Assembly: GCF_008017545.1 (NCBI RefSeq)
Contig: NZ_VRTZ01000001.1
Coordinates: 1,326,295 to 1,390,294, forward strand
Direction of reading: 5' to 3'
From: Homoserinibacter sp. GY 40078
Lineage (GTDB): Bacteria > Actinomycetota > Actinomycetes > Actinomycetales > Microbacteriaceae
Length of the DNA stretch: 64,000 nucleotides
The first letter of the stretch is position 1; each line of letters opens with the position of its first letter. Made by a program: the position numbers and the translations under genes. Shown one piece after another: positions 35,494 to 43,102 of this stretch. The notes under the pieces are model-generated. The model was given only the letters and a program-made list of their open reading frames with translations. It had not been told where the DNA came from and searched no databases.

Positions 35494-35558
35494 GGCGCGG
35501 CTTCGCCGCAGGCCGGCTTCGCCGCATCGCCGCGCCGCTCCGCGTCGCCTCCTCCCGG

Positions 35559-35613
35559 GAGGGGTCGCAAACTGCGCGAGACCCGCCGTGTCTCCGACAG
35601 TTTGCGACCCCTC
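35559..35613. repeat. Long inverted repeat, probable mfd terminator
   Basis: GAGGGGTCGCAAACTG (35559-35574) is perfectly complementary to CAGTTTGCGACCCCTC (35598-35613), a 16-bp stem. The 23-nt loop contains a second small stem, GAGAC (35578-35582) and GTCTC (35590-35594). It could terminate mfd, but it is longer than most terminators and may be a member of a dispersed palindrome family. Confidence 0.7.
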
Positions 35614-35644
35614 AGGCGGGGGGCGGGCGGCCGGGGCGGGGGAG

Positions 35645-35650
35645 TAGCGT
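35645..35650 (+). promoter_or_regulatory. Candidate -10 box (TAGCGT), leaderless arrangement
   Basis: TAGCGT is followed by 6 nt and the ATG at 35657 of the carbonic-anhydrase-like gene. Confidence 0.5.
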
Positions 35651-35656
35651 GCGGGC

Positions 35657-36271
35657 ATGCGGTACGAACACCTCGGGCACAGCCCGCGCATCGACGCCAC
35701 AGCGGTCATCGCACCCACCGCGGTCGTATCCGGCGACGTCACCATCGGGCCCGGGTGCCAGATCCTGCACGGCGCCGTCATCACCGCGGAGGGTGGCCCC
35801 ATCACGATCGGCCCCTCGAGCATCGTCATGGAGAACGCGCTGCTGCGGTCCAGCGCATCCGACCCGCTGCACATCGGCGAGCATGTGCTCGTCGGCCCGA
35901 TGGCGTCGGTCTCCGGAGCGACGATCGGCGACGAGGTCTTCCTCGCCACCGGCTCCCGCGTCTTCAACGGGGCACGGATCGGCACTCGCAGCGAGGTGCG
36001 CATCAACGCAGTCGTGCACCTGCGAACGGTGCTGCCGCCGGACTCGACGGTGCCGATCGCGTGGGTCGCGGTCGGCGATCCGGCGCGCATCCTCAGCCCC
36101 GACCGCCACGACGAGATCTGGGAGATCCAGCAGGACCTCGACTTCCCCGGCTACGTGTTCGGGCTCGACCGGCAGACTCCGGACCTCATGGTCCAGCTCA
36201 CCGAGCGCTACGCGCGCCACCTCGCGCGGCACGCCGACGACATCCCGCTCACGGATCCCTCGGCCGGATAG
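35657..36271 (+). CDS. Gamma-carbonic-anhydrase-like hexapeptide-repeat protein
   Basis: A 204-residue left-handed beta-helix protein. Hexapeptide repeats run from about residue 13 to 130 (for example AVIAPTAVVSGDVTIGPG, and later GPMASVSGATIGDEVFLAT). The usual triple-His zinc site of gamma carbonic anhydrases is not clearly complete: HGAVI and HIGEHVLV are seen, but the HxxxxH spacing was not confirmed. Enzymatic activity is therefore uncertain. An acyltransferase role is an alternative. A helical C-terminal tail (about 150-204) packs on the beta-helix in relatives. Its end overlaps the convergent CPBP gene by 23 bp. Confidence 0.8.
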   Translation: MRYEHLGHSPRIDATAVIAPTAVVSGDVTIGPGCQILHGAVITAEGGPITIGPSSIVMENALLRSSASDPLHIGEHVLVGPMASVSGATIGDEVFLATGSRVFNGARIGTRSEVRINAVVHLRTVLPPDSTVPIAWVAVGDPARILSPDRHDEIWEIQQDLDFPGYVFGLDRQTPDLMVQLTERYARHLARHADDIPLTDPSAG

Positions 36272-37040
36272 TCGCCGAGCCCGCAGCGGGAGAGCCCGGC
36301 CTCCCGTCGATCGCCCACACCCGGCCGAGCACGAGCGGTAGCAGCACGAGCGAACGCAGGTCGACGAGCACGTGCACGACGATCGGCAGCAGGATCGTGC
36401 CCGACACGATGTACAGCAGCGCGAAGATCGCGCCAAGCACAGTCGCGACGATCATCCCGACCGCCTTCTGGTAGAGGTGCAGCGCACCGAACAGCAGCGT
36501 CGCGAGCAGGAACGACAGCAGCCCGTCGCCCAGCAGCCCGAACAGCAGCGCCGGTAGCGCGAGCCGGAACATGAGCTCCTCGAACACCCCCGCGGACACC
36601 GCGAGCCCCGTCCCGTAGGGCAGCTCGCCGCGGGTGCGCGGCAGCAGCGCCCCGATGTCGCCCACCTTCGGCACGTCGTCGAGGGAGGTGCCGCCGAGGA
36701 GTAGCACCGGCACGACCAGCAGCGCCACCGCCGCCACCCCGACCACGATCGCGACGACCGTCCCGGCCGCCGTGCCGAGGAAGTCCCGGATCCCCGCAAA
36801 CGGCACCTGCGCATCCGCCAGCGCCGCGGGCACGTAGTCGCCCGCCGCGAGCAGGATCGCCGCCGAGAGCCCGCCCATGACGAGTACCGACTCCGCGAGC
36901 CAGCGCCGCATGACCTTCTGTCGCGCTCCGGTCGCCCGCAGCCGCCGGAATCGGGCGTACTCGCGACGCTCACGGGTGACCGCGCGCCACACCAAGAAGG
37001 CGACGACCACGAGCAGCAGAGCGAGCAGGCGCGAGTCCAT
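36249..37040 (-). CDS. CPBP-family intramembrane metalloprotease
   Basis: A 263-residue membrane protein with about seven helices. The CPBP (Abi/CAAX-like) motifs are visible: EELMFR supplies the paired Glu and Arg, FGALHLYQ the first His, and VVHVLVDLRS the last His, which would bind the active-site metal within the membrane. Family members process membrane proteins or bacteriocin-related peptides; the substrate here is unknown. The ATG at 37040 is preferred because CAGAAT lies 7 nt upstream. An in-frame ATG at 37049 would add three residues. The gene is divergent from the MFS exporter. Confidence 0.82.
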   Translation of the reverse strand: MDSRLLALLLVVVAFLVWRAVTRERREYARFRRLRATGARQKVMRRWLAESVLVMGGLSAAILLAAGDYVPAALADAQVPFAGIRDFLGTAAGTVVAIVVGVAAVALLVVPVLLLGGTSLDDVPKVGDIGALLPRTRGELPYGTGLAVSAGVFEELMFRLALPALLFGLLGDGLLSFLLATLLFGALHLYQKAVGMIVATVLGAIFALLYIVSGTILLPIVVHVLVDLRSLVLLPLVLGRVWAIDGRPGSPAAGSATIRPRDP

Positions 37041-37100
37041 CGGATTCATTCTGCCGTCCGTCGGGAATGCACGTCGGCGGGGAGGGCTTGAATACCGGTG

Positions 37101-38567
37101 ATGACGAGAAGCGATGTCGGGCTGCGGTCCGAGCGAGGTCCGATCCTGCTGGCGGTGATGGTCGCCACCGGAGTCGTCGCGATCGATGCGACGATCCTGG
37201 CGACCGCGGTCCCGTCGATCGTGGCGGATGTGGGCGGCTTCTCGCAGTTCCCGTGGCTGTTCTCGATCTACCTGCTGACCCAGTCGGTGACCGTCCCCAT
37301 CTATGCGAAGCTCGCCGACACGATCGGCCGCAAGCGCGTGATCCTCTTCGGCCTCTCGGTCTTCCTCATCGGGTCGATCCTCTGCGGGCTCGCCTGGGAC
37401 ATGCCGAGCCTCATCGCCTTCCGCGCGATCCAGGGCATCGGGGCGGGGGCGGTGCTGCCGATCACGGTCACGATCGTCGGCGACATCTACACGCTGCAGG
37501 AGCGGGCACGGATCCAGGGATACATCGCGAGCGTGTGGGGCGTCGCCGCGGTCGCGGGCCCCGCGCTCGGTGGGCTGTTCGCGCAGTGGGACGCCTGGCG
37601 CGCGATCTTCTTCGTGAACATCCCGCTGTGCCTCGTGGCGATCTGGCTGCTCGCGCGCGACTACCGCGAGAAGCTCGAGCGCCGCGAGCATCGCATCGAC
37701 TACGCGGGCTCGCTGCTTCTCACCGCATCCCTCACGCTTCTGCTGCTCGGGGTGCTCGAGGGCGGGCACGGCTGGGCGTGGGATTCGGCGGCGTCGTTCG
37801 GCATCTTCGCGGCAGGTGCGGTGCTGCTGGTCGCGTTCGTGCTGGTGGAGCGTCGGGCCGCGGAGCCGGTGCTGCCGCTCTGGGTCTTCCAGCGGCCGCT
37901 CCTGCGGGCCACGAACCTCGTGGGCATCTTCATCGGTGTCGCCATGATCGGTCTCACCGCCTTCGTGCCCACCTATCTGCAGATCGGTGTCGGTGCGAGT
38001 CCGCTCGTCGCAGGGCTCGCGCTCGCGACCCTGACCATCGGATGGCCGATCGCCGCGTCCGTGTCGGGTCGCCTCTACCTGCGCATCGGATTCCGGGCCA
38101 CGTCGATGATCGGCGGCGCAGTGGTCGCACTCGGCACCGTTGCACTCGCCTTCGTCGGCCCCTACCCCTCGATCCTGTGGGTGGCTGTGATCTCGTTCGT
38201 GATCGGCGTCGGGTTCGGGTTCTCGGCGGTGCCGACGCTCGTCGCGGCGCAATCGAGCGTCGAGTGGGCGGAGCGCGGAGTCGTCACGGGCGCGAACATG
38301 TTCGCCCGCTCCGCCGGGCAGGCCGTGGGGGCCGCGTTGCTCGGTGCGGTCGCGAATGCGGTGATCGCGGCGCAGGGCGGCGACGACACGGATCCGGCGA
38401 CGATCGTCGCCGCGTCGACGGCCGTCTTCATCGCCGCAGCGGTCGTGGGTGTGCTCCTGTTCGCATCGACGATCGCCATCCCGCGCGGGCGTCGCACGGC
38501 GGTCGAACAGCAGGGTCCGATCGGCCCATCCGACCCGGCCACGGGGCCCATCGCCGAGGTCGGGTAG
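37101..38567 (+). CDS. MFS drug exporter, 14-helix (EmrB/QacA) type
   Basis: A 488-residue transporter. Helix 1 ends in the DHA2 motif region VVAIDATILATAVPSIVADV. Motif A appears as KLADTIGRKRV and motif C as WGVAAVAGPALGGLFAQWDAWR. About 14 helices can be counted. It probably pumps out hydrophobic drugs using the proton gradient. The start may be GTG at 37098 or the adjacent ATG at 37101; GGAGGG stands about 11-14 nt upstream. No regulator is adjacent. The TAG stop forms part of a -10-like box for mazG. Confidence 0.88.
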   Translation: MTRSDVGLRSERGPILLAVMVATGVVAIDATILATAVPSIVADVGGFSQFPWLFSIYLLTQSVTVPIYAKLADTIGRKRVILFGLSVFLIGSILCGLAWDMPSLIAFRAIQGIGAGAVLPITVTIVGDIYTLQERARIQGYIASVWGVAAVAGPALGGLFAQWDAWRAIFFVNIPLCLVAIWLLARDYREKLERREHRIDYAGSLLLTASLTLLLLGVLEGGHGWAWDSAASFGIFAAGAVLLVAFVLVERRAAEPVLPLWVFQRPLLRATNLVGIFIGVAMIGLTAFVPTYLQIGVGASPLVAGLALATLTIGWPIAASVSGRLYLRIGFRATSMIGGAVVALGTVALAFVGPYPSILWVAVISFVIGVGFGFSAVPTLVAAQSSVEWAERGVVTGANMFARSAGQAVGAALLGAVANAVIAAQGGDDTDPATIVAASTAVFIAAAVVGVLLFASTIAIPRGRRTAVEQQGPIGPSDPATGPIAEVG

Positions 38568-38570
38568 CCT
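38565..38570 (+). promoter_or_regulatory. Candidate -10 box (TAGCCT) for mazG, overlapping a stop codon
   Basis: TAGCCT starts with the stop codon of the MFS gene and is followed by 6 nt and the ATG at 38577. This suggests leaderless transcription of mazG. Confidence 0.5.
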
Positions 38571-38576
38571 CACCGC

Positions 38577-39299
38577 ATGAGCGAGCCCGCCGAGCCGATC
38601 GTGCCCACCACGCCGCATCCGAAGCTCGAGGAGCTCGTGGCGGTGCTGGCACACCTCCGTGCACCCGGCGGTTGCGCGTGGGACCGGGAGCAGACGCACG
38701 CGTCGCTCGTGCAGTATCTCGTCGAGGAGACCTACGAACTCGTCGATGCGATCGAGGCCGGCGACGATCGCGAGCTCGTCGAGGAGCTCGGCGATGTGCT
38801 CTATCAGGTGATCTTCCACTCCGACATCGCGGAGGAGCAGGGCCGCTTCACCCTCGAGGACGTCGCCGCCCACATGACGGCGAAGATGGTGGGCCGGCAT
38901 CCGCACGTGTTCGGCGATGCCGTGGCGGATACACCGGATCAGGTGATGGCGAACTGGGATCGCCTCAAGGCGGTTGAGAAGCCGGGCCGCGAGAGCGTGC
39001 TCGACGGCATCCCGCAGGCGATGCCGGCGCTCGCGCTCGCTGCGAAGCTCGTGGGCCGTGCCGAGAAGGTGGGGCTCGAACCGAATCGCGCCGCCGCAGT
39101 GCCTGCGACCGAGGCGGAGCTGGGCGACCGATTGCTCGAGACCGTCGTCGCGGCCCGCGCGGAGGGGCTCGATGCCGAGCGCGCTCTCCGCGACGCGCTC
39201 CGCCGACTGCAGGGCGAGATCCGTGATGCGGAGTCGGGGCGCCCGGCTCCCTCGGACGGCTCGGACCGCCCGGATCAGTCGAGCGCGCGAGCCCGGTAG
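38577..39299 (+). CDS. mazG: Nucleoside triphosphate pyrophosphohydrolase MazG
   Basis: A 240-residue enzyme that hydrolyses (d)NTPs to monophosphates, cleaning damaged nucleotides and modulating the stringent response. The N-terminal MazG domain has APGGCAWDREQTHASLVQYL, the metal-binding EETYELVDAIE, and the second acidic pair EELGDVLYQVIFH. A second, weaker MazG-like region lies after about residue 135. The C-terminus is Arg/Ser-rich and overlaps the convergent CGNR gene by 25 bp. MazG near eno and hisS is common in actinobacteria. Confidence 0.95.
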   Translation: MSEPAEPIVPTTPHPKLEELVAVLAHLRAPGGCAWDREQTHASLVQYLVEETYELVDAIEAGDDRELVEELGDVLYQVIFHSDIAEEQGRFTLEDVAAHMTAKMVGRHPHVFGDAVADTPDQVMANWDRLKAVEKPGRESVLDGIPQAMPALALAAKLVGRAEKVGLEPNRAAAVPATEAELGDRLLETVVAARAEGLDAERALRDALRRLQGEIRDAESGRPAPSDGSDRPDQSSARAR

Positions 39300-39823
39300 G
39301 CGCGCACCGCCATCCGGTTGCCGCACCGGGTGGAGCAGAAGCGCTTCGAGCCGTTCTTCGACAGGTCGACGAAGAGCCCCTCGCAGTCGTCGGCCTCGCA
39401 CGCACGGAGGCGGTCGGTCCGGCCGCTGCGGACCACGTCGATGAGTCCGATCGCCGCCTCGACGAGGATGCGTTCGGCGAGGGGCGCGCCGCTGTCGACA
39501 GCGTGGATGTGCCAGCCGAGCCCGTCATGGTCGACGAGTTGCGGCACGGCGTGCGCGTCTTCGAGGATCGCATTCACCCACGTCACGGTCTGCTCGTCGC
39601 CGACGCCCCACACCTCGCGCGCACGGTCACGCGCCGCGCGCACCTCGGCGAGCTCGTGCGCATCCGCGTCGACGCGTCCGGTGAACTTCCACCGAGCCAG
39701 CAGGCCCCGGAGTTGCTCGGTCGTCGCGAGCTCGTCGTCACCGCTCTCGGATGCGTCGGCGATCGTGTTCACCAACGCCTGCAGGAAGGTCAGATTGAAC
39801 TCGGTGTCATGGGTGAAAAGCAT
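39275..39823 (-). CDS. CGNR zinc-finger / ABATE-domain protein, probable regulator
   Basis: A 182-residue protein. The N-terminal domain (about 1-125) matches the ABATE type (starts MLFTHDTEFNLTFLQALVNT). The C-terminal CGNR zinc finger has Cys residues in RACEADDCEG and in RFCSTRCGNRMAVRAYR; the two pairs would hold zinc, and the basic end would contact nucleic acid. Family members are presumed transcription regulators in stress or transport control. The ATG at 39823 has AGGAG upstream. It is divergent from the EamA exporter, a likely target. Confidence 0.85.
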   Translation of the reverse strand: MLFTHDTEFNLTFLQALVNTIADASESGDDELATTEQLRGLLARWKFTGRVDADAHELAEVRAARDRAREVWGVGDEQTVTWVNAILEDAHAVPQLVDHDGLGWHIHAVDSGAPLAERILVEAAIGLIDVVRSGRTDRLRACEADDCEGLFVDLSKNGSKRFCSTRCGNRMAVRAYRARALD

Positions 39824-39892
39824 TTGACTCCTGACTTCGCGGGGCGCTAGTGTCACGACCGAATCCAACTTAGACCATGACAAGGGGTAGCC

Positions 39893-40915
39893 ATGCGCGC
39901 GAGACTGTCAGCGGCGCCGCGCGGACTCACGGGTGTGCTCCTCGGCCTCTCCTCGGCGCTCGCGTTCGGCGCGGGCGGATCCATTGTGAAGCCGCTCTTC
40001 TCCGACGGCTGGAGCCCGGCCGCGGCTGTCCTCGCACGGGTGACCGTCGCCGCGATCGTGCTCGCCGTGCCCGGCATCTGGGCAATCCGCGGCCGGATGC
40101 GGGTGCTCTGGAACGCTCGCTGGCTCGTGCTGCTCTACGCGACCCTCGCGGTCGCGGGCACTCAGCTGGCCTTCTACGCCGCCATCGAGCGCATCCCGGT
40201 GAGCATCGGGCTTCTCATCGAGTACCTCGCGCCGGTCATGCTGTTGCTGCTCATGTGGGCGCGCACCCGTCGGCGCCCGCATCCGATCGTCCTCGTCGGT
40301 GCGGCGCTCGCGCTCGGTGGCCTGGTGCTCGTGATCGGACCGAGTGGGTCCGGTGCGCTCGACCCGCTGGGTGTGATGTTCGCGGCGCTCGCGATGATCG
40401 GCGTCGCCGTGTACTACGTCATCGGCGACCGGCCGGGCGCGGACATGCCGCCGGTCACCCTCGCCTGGGCCGGCTTCGTGATCGCGGCGCTCGTCTTGGG
40501 GGTCGCGGGAGTCGTGGGGATCACGCCGCTCGAGGCGAGCTTCGGTGAGGTCGGCTTCTTCGGCGGTCGTGCCCCCTGGTGGGTGCCGGTGCTCGTCGTC
40601 GGCGTCATCTCCACCGCCTTCGCGTACGTCGCGGGCATCACCGCGATCACGAGGCTCGGGACCCGCGTCGCGTCGTTCCTCGGGCTCTCCGAGGTGGTCT
40701 TCGCCGGCATCGTCGGGTGGATTGTGCTGGGGGAGGCGATCGGTCCGGTCGCCCTCGCGGGTGCGGCCCTCATCCTCGGCGGCATCGTCCTCGTGCGGAT
40801 GGAGCCCGCATCCGAGGCGCCCGCGCTGGCCGAGCCGCTCCCGCTCACCGAGCCGATCGCTGTGGTGGCCCCGGTGGGCGACAGCGCGCGCGACGCGACG
40901 CCATCGCCCACCTGA
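39893..40915 (+). CDS. EamA/RhaT-family (DMT) transporter
   Basis: A 340-residue membrane protein with ten predicted helices made of two EamA repeats (about 14-145 and 155-300). Family members export amino acids, purines or other metabolites. AAGGGG precedes the ATG at 39893. The C-terminal 35 residues are a hydrophilic, Pro/Glu-rich tail after helix 10 (ASEAPALAEPLPLTEPIAVV). It is divergent from the CGNR protein, and its stop is 1 bp from the stop of the convergent ABC permease. The substrate is unknown. Confidence 0.87.
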   Translation: MRARLSAAPRGLTGVLLGLSSALAFGAGGSIVKPLFSDGWSPAAAVLARVTVAAIVLAVPGIWAIRGRMRVLWNARWLVLLYATLAVAGTQLAFYAAIERIPVSIGLLIEYLAPVMLLLLMWARTRRRPHPIVLVGAALALGGLVLVIGPSGSGALDPLGVMFAALAMIGVAVYYVIGDRPGADMPPVTLAWAGFVIAALVLGVAGVVGITPLEASFGEVGFFGGRAPWWVPVLVVGVISTAFAYVAGITAITRLGTRVASFLGLSEVVFAGIVGWIVLGEAIGPVALAGAALILGGIVLVRMEPASEAPALAEPLPLTEPIAVVAPVGDSARDATPSPT

Positions 40916-40916
40916 A

Positions 40917-41987
40917 TCACGCGATCCGACTGCCCGCCGCGAGCCGTCGGCTGGGCGCGTGGGTGCGTGAGATGGCACCCAGGATGAGCGCCACCGCGAG
41001 CGCGAGATGGAGCGCGAGCCCCACCGCCCAGCTCGGAACCGAGTTCTCGATGACCTCGCGCGCTGACGGCGGCTCGACGCTGGGCGAGTATTCGCCGTCG
41101 CACTCCGAGTACGAGGTATCGATCTCGGGCGCCGACTGGCTGGATCGGACTCCGTAGGTGATTGAACCGAACACGTCCTTCGGATTGCCGTACGTGTCGA
41201 AGTGGATGGGCACGGCGTCCGCGAGCAGCACGTACGGGTTCGCCGCGAGCGTCCACCAGACGCGGTCGAATCGGGGCACCGGCTGCTCGTAGGTGTCGGT
41301 GACGCACACCGGATCCTCCGGGAGTCCGGTCACCGGATCGCTCTCGTCGTAGTCGACGGACCAGTCGATGTACTCGTTCGTGACCGTCACCCGCTCCTGC
41401 CCGACGAACCCGCCGAGCCCGAAGGCGATGAGCGTGCCGACCGACAGGGCCGCCACGACGAGGTAGGTCGTCACGACCGAGAACAGCGGACGCCGGATGA
41501 GACCCGAGAGCCCGACGCCCACGGCGGCCACGACGCCGAGTTCGACGGCGAGCACGAGGATCGACACCACGGCGGTATCCGGCGATGCACCCCCGAGCGC
41601 GAGCGCGAAGATCAGGAACGGCAACGCGGCGACGAGGAAGCCGAGGGCCGTGATCCATGCGGCGAGCAGCTTGCCGAGCACGAGCTGCGTCGTCGTCACA
41701 AGGGTGACCTGGGTCGTCGCGAGCGTGCCGTTCTCCCGGTCGCCGTTGATCGCCGTGCCGCTCAGCGCCGGTGCGACGAGGGTGCCGAGCAGCAGCACGA
41801 AGTAGACGATGATCGAATACAGCACTGCGCCGGGCTGGTCGGTGTTGCTGGTCGCGAGCGTCGTCAGGACCGTCACCACGAGCACGATCACGACGAACAC
41901 CGCGAGCAGCACGTACCAGGCGACGCCGCGTACGCGCTGCCTCAGCTCGATCGAGGCGATCGTCCAGATCTGCGAGAACGTGTTCAT
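40917..41987 (-). CDS. ABC-2-type transporter permease with a large extracytoplasmic insert
   Basis: A 356-residue membrane subunit. An N-terminal amphipathic region and helix (WYVLLAVFVVIVLVVTVLTTL) are followed by helices at about 59-80, 108-130, 136-160 and 175-197. Then comes a hydrophilic loop of about 115 residues with two cysteines (PVCVTD and SECDGE), and a final helix near 322-343. The loop would lie outside the cell and may hold a substrate or a partner. It overlaps the ATPase gene by 4 bp, so the pair forms one exporter. The substrate is unknown; lipid, peptide or antibiotic export is typical of this class. Confidence 0.85.
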   Translation of the reverse strand: MNTFSQIWTIASIELRQRVRGVAWYVLLAVFVVIVLVVTVLTTLATSNTDQPGAVLYSIIVYFVLLLGTLVAPALSGTAINGDRENGTLATTQVTLVTTTQLVLGKLLAAWITALGFLVAALPFLIFALALGGASPDTAVVSILVLAVELGVVAAVGVGLSGLIRRPLFSVVTTYLVVAALSVGTLIAFGLGGFVGQERVTVTNEYIDWSVDYDESDPVTGLPEDPVCVTDTYEQPVPRFDRVWWTLAANPYVLLADAVPIHFDTYGNPKDVFGSITYGVRSSQSAPEIDTSYSECDGEYSPSVEPPSAREVIENSVPSWAVGLALHLALAVALILGAISRTHAPSRRLAAGSRIA

Positions 41988-42967
41988 CGTCCGGCCTCCC
42001 CGTTCAGGTCGAGGAAGGTTTGTTCGAGGTCGCCGACGGCGGGAGCGAATGCCGTCACCGGCGCCCCCGCCTTCACGAGCTCCGCGAGGAGTGCCGCCGC
42101 CGCCTCGTCGCTCGCCACAGGCGCGACGAGCCCCTGCGGGTCCACGCCGATCGCGTCGTCCGGAACACCGGCGGCGACCAGGGCTGCGCGCAGGCCCGTC
42201 GGATCGAGGGACCGGATGCGCCAGGGCCGGGCGGTGCGGCGCGCGGCCGCGATGCGCTCGTCGGTGACCGTCGCACCCGCCTCGAGGAACACCGAGCGAT
42301 CGGCGAGTTCATCGAGCTCGGCGAGCACGTGGCTCGAGACCAGCACGGTGCGACCCTCGGCGGCGAGTCGGCGGAGCAGCACGCGCAGCGCGATCCGCGC
42401 CCCCGGGTCGAGACCGGAGGCGGGCTCGTCGAGCAGCAGTACCCGCGGGTCGTGTACGAGCGCGCGGGCGAGGCTCAGCCGCTGCTTCTGGCCGCGGGAC
42501 AGCACGCGCGTGGGGCGGTCGATGAGTTCGACGAGGTCGACGAGGTCGGTCAGTTCCTCCGCGCGCGCGGCTGCCATCCGCCGGTCCATTCCATAGAGGC
42601 GCGCCGTGAGCTCGAGGCTTCGGCGCACCGACAGGTTCGGCCAGGCCCCCAGCACGTCGGGCATCCAGCCGAGGATCCGCCGCACCTCGGCGCTCTGGGT
42701 GACCGGGTCGAGCCCCCCGATCCGGATCTCGCCGGAGTCGGGCACGAGAAGTGTTGCGAGCATCAGCAAGAGCGTCGTCTTGCCTGAGCCGTTCGGTCCG
42801 ACGAGGCCTGTGACCTCGCCCGCCCGTGCGGTGAGGGTGACGTCGCGGACGGCGTGTACGTCGCCGAAGGACCGGGCGAGCGCGACGACCGAGATGTCGG
42901 CCGGAGCTGGGCTGGGCGCGGGCGCGGGATCGGGATCGGGCAGGTGGTGGTGTGGAGCACTGCTCAT
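41984..42967 (-). CDS. ABC transporter ATP-binding protein
   Basis: A 327-residue ATPase. Walker A is GPNGSGKTTLL, the signature is LSRGQKQRLSLARAL, and Walker B is VLLLDEPASGLDPG, all in the standard order. The C-terminal 90 residues are an accessory domain as in CcmA/NatA-like exporters. The Pro-rich N-terminus (about 1-25) is unusual. The ATG at 42967 lies 6 nt after TAGGGT, so a leaderless transcript is likely. It is coupled to the permease gene by a 4-bp overlap. A strong hairpin at 42996-43020 lies just upstream. Confidence 0.92.
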   Translation of the reverse strand: MSSAPHHHLPDPDPAPAPSPAPADISVVALARSFGDVHAVRDVTLTARAGEVTGLVGPNGSGKTTLLLMLATLLVPDSGEIRIGGLDPVTQSAEVRRILGWMPDVLGAWPNLSVRRSLELTARLYGMDRRMAAARAEELTDLVDLVELIDRPTRVLSRGQKQRLSLARALVHDPRVLLLDEPASGLDPGARIALRVLLRRLAAEGRTVLVSSHVLAELDELADRSVFLEAGATVTDERIAAARRTARPWRIRSLDPTGLRAALVAAGVPDDAIGVDPQGLVAPVASDEAAAALLAELVKAGAPVTAFAPAVGDLEQTFLDLNGEAGR

Positions 42968-42973
42968 GTGGCG

Positions 42974-42979
42974 ACCCTA
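42974..42979 (-). promoter_or_regulatory. Candidate -10 box (TAGGGT) for the ABC ATPase gene, leaderless arrangement
   Basis: On the minus strand TAGGGT is followed by 6 nt and the ATG at 42967. Confidence 0.5.
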
Positions 42980-42995
42980 CGGGGACCGCCCGACG

Positions 42996-43020
42996 GCGTC
43001 ATCCCTCCCCGGGATGACGC
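42996..43020. promoter_or_regulatory. Perfect inverted repeat in the ABC/hisS divergent promoter region, possible operator
   Basis: GCGTCATCCC (42996-43005) and GGGATGACGC (43011-43020) form 10-bp arms around TCCCC. The site lies 17-41 bp upstream of the ABC -10 box, where a -35 element or activator would be expected, and about 80 bp from hisS. It looks more like a regulator site for the ABC exporter than a terminator, because both flanking genes point away from it. Confidence 0.5.
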
Positions 43021-43090
43021 GGTGTCCGCCCGGGGTCGTCCGCCCGTGATCGGCCGACTCCGGGTCACCGCCGGTCCCGCTCGCACCTGA

Positions 43091-43096
43091 CAGAAT
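43091..43096 (+). promoter_or_regulatory. Candidate -10 box (CAGAAT) for hisS, leaderless arrangement
   Basis: CAGAAT is followed by 6 nt and the GTG at 43103; no Shine-Dalgarno sequence is present. Confidence 0.4.
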
Positions 43097-43102
43097 CGAC
43101 GG

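Noticed and set aside
31177-36090. Very long open frame on the strand opposite mfd (over 1,600 codons)
   Set aside because: It is Arg/His/Asp/Gly-rich with no recognisable domain and mirrors the codon bias of mfd. Long antisense frames are routine at this G+C; several others oppose the GH2, MFS and hydroxyacid-dehydrogenase genes.
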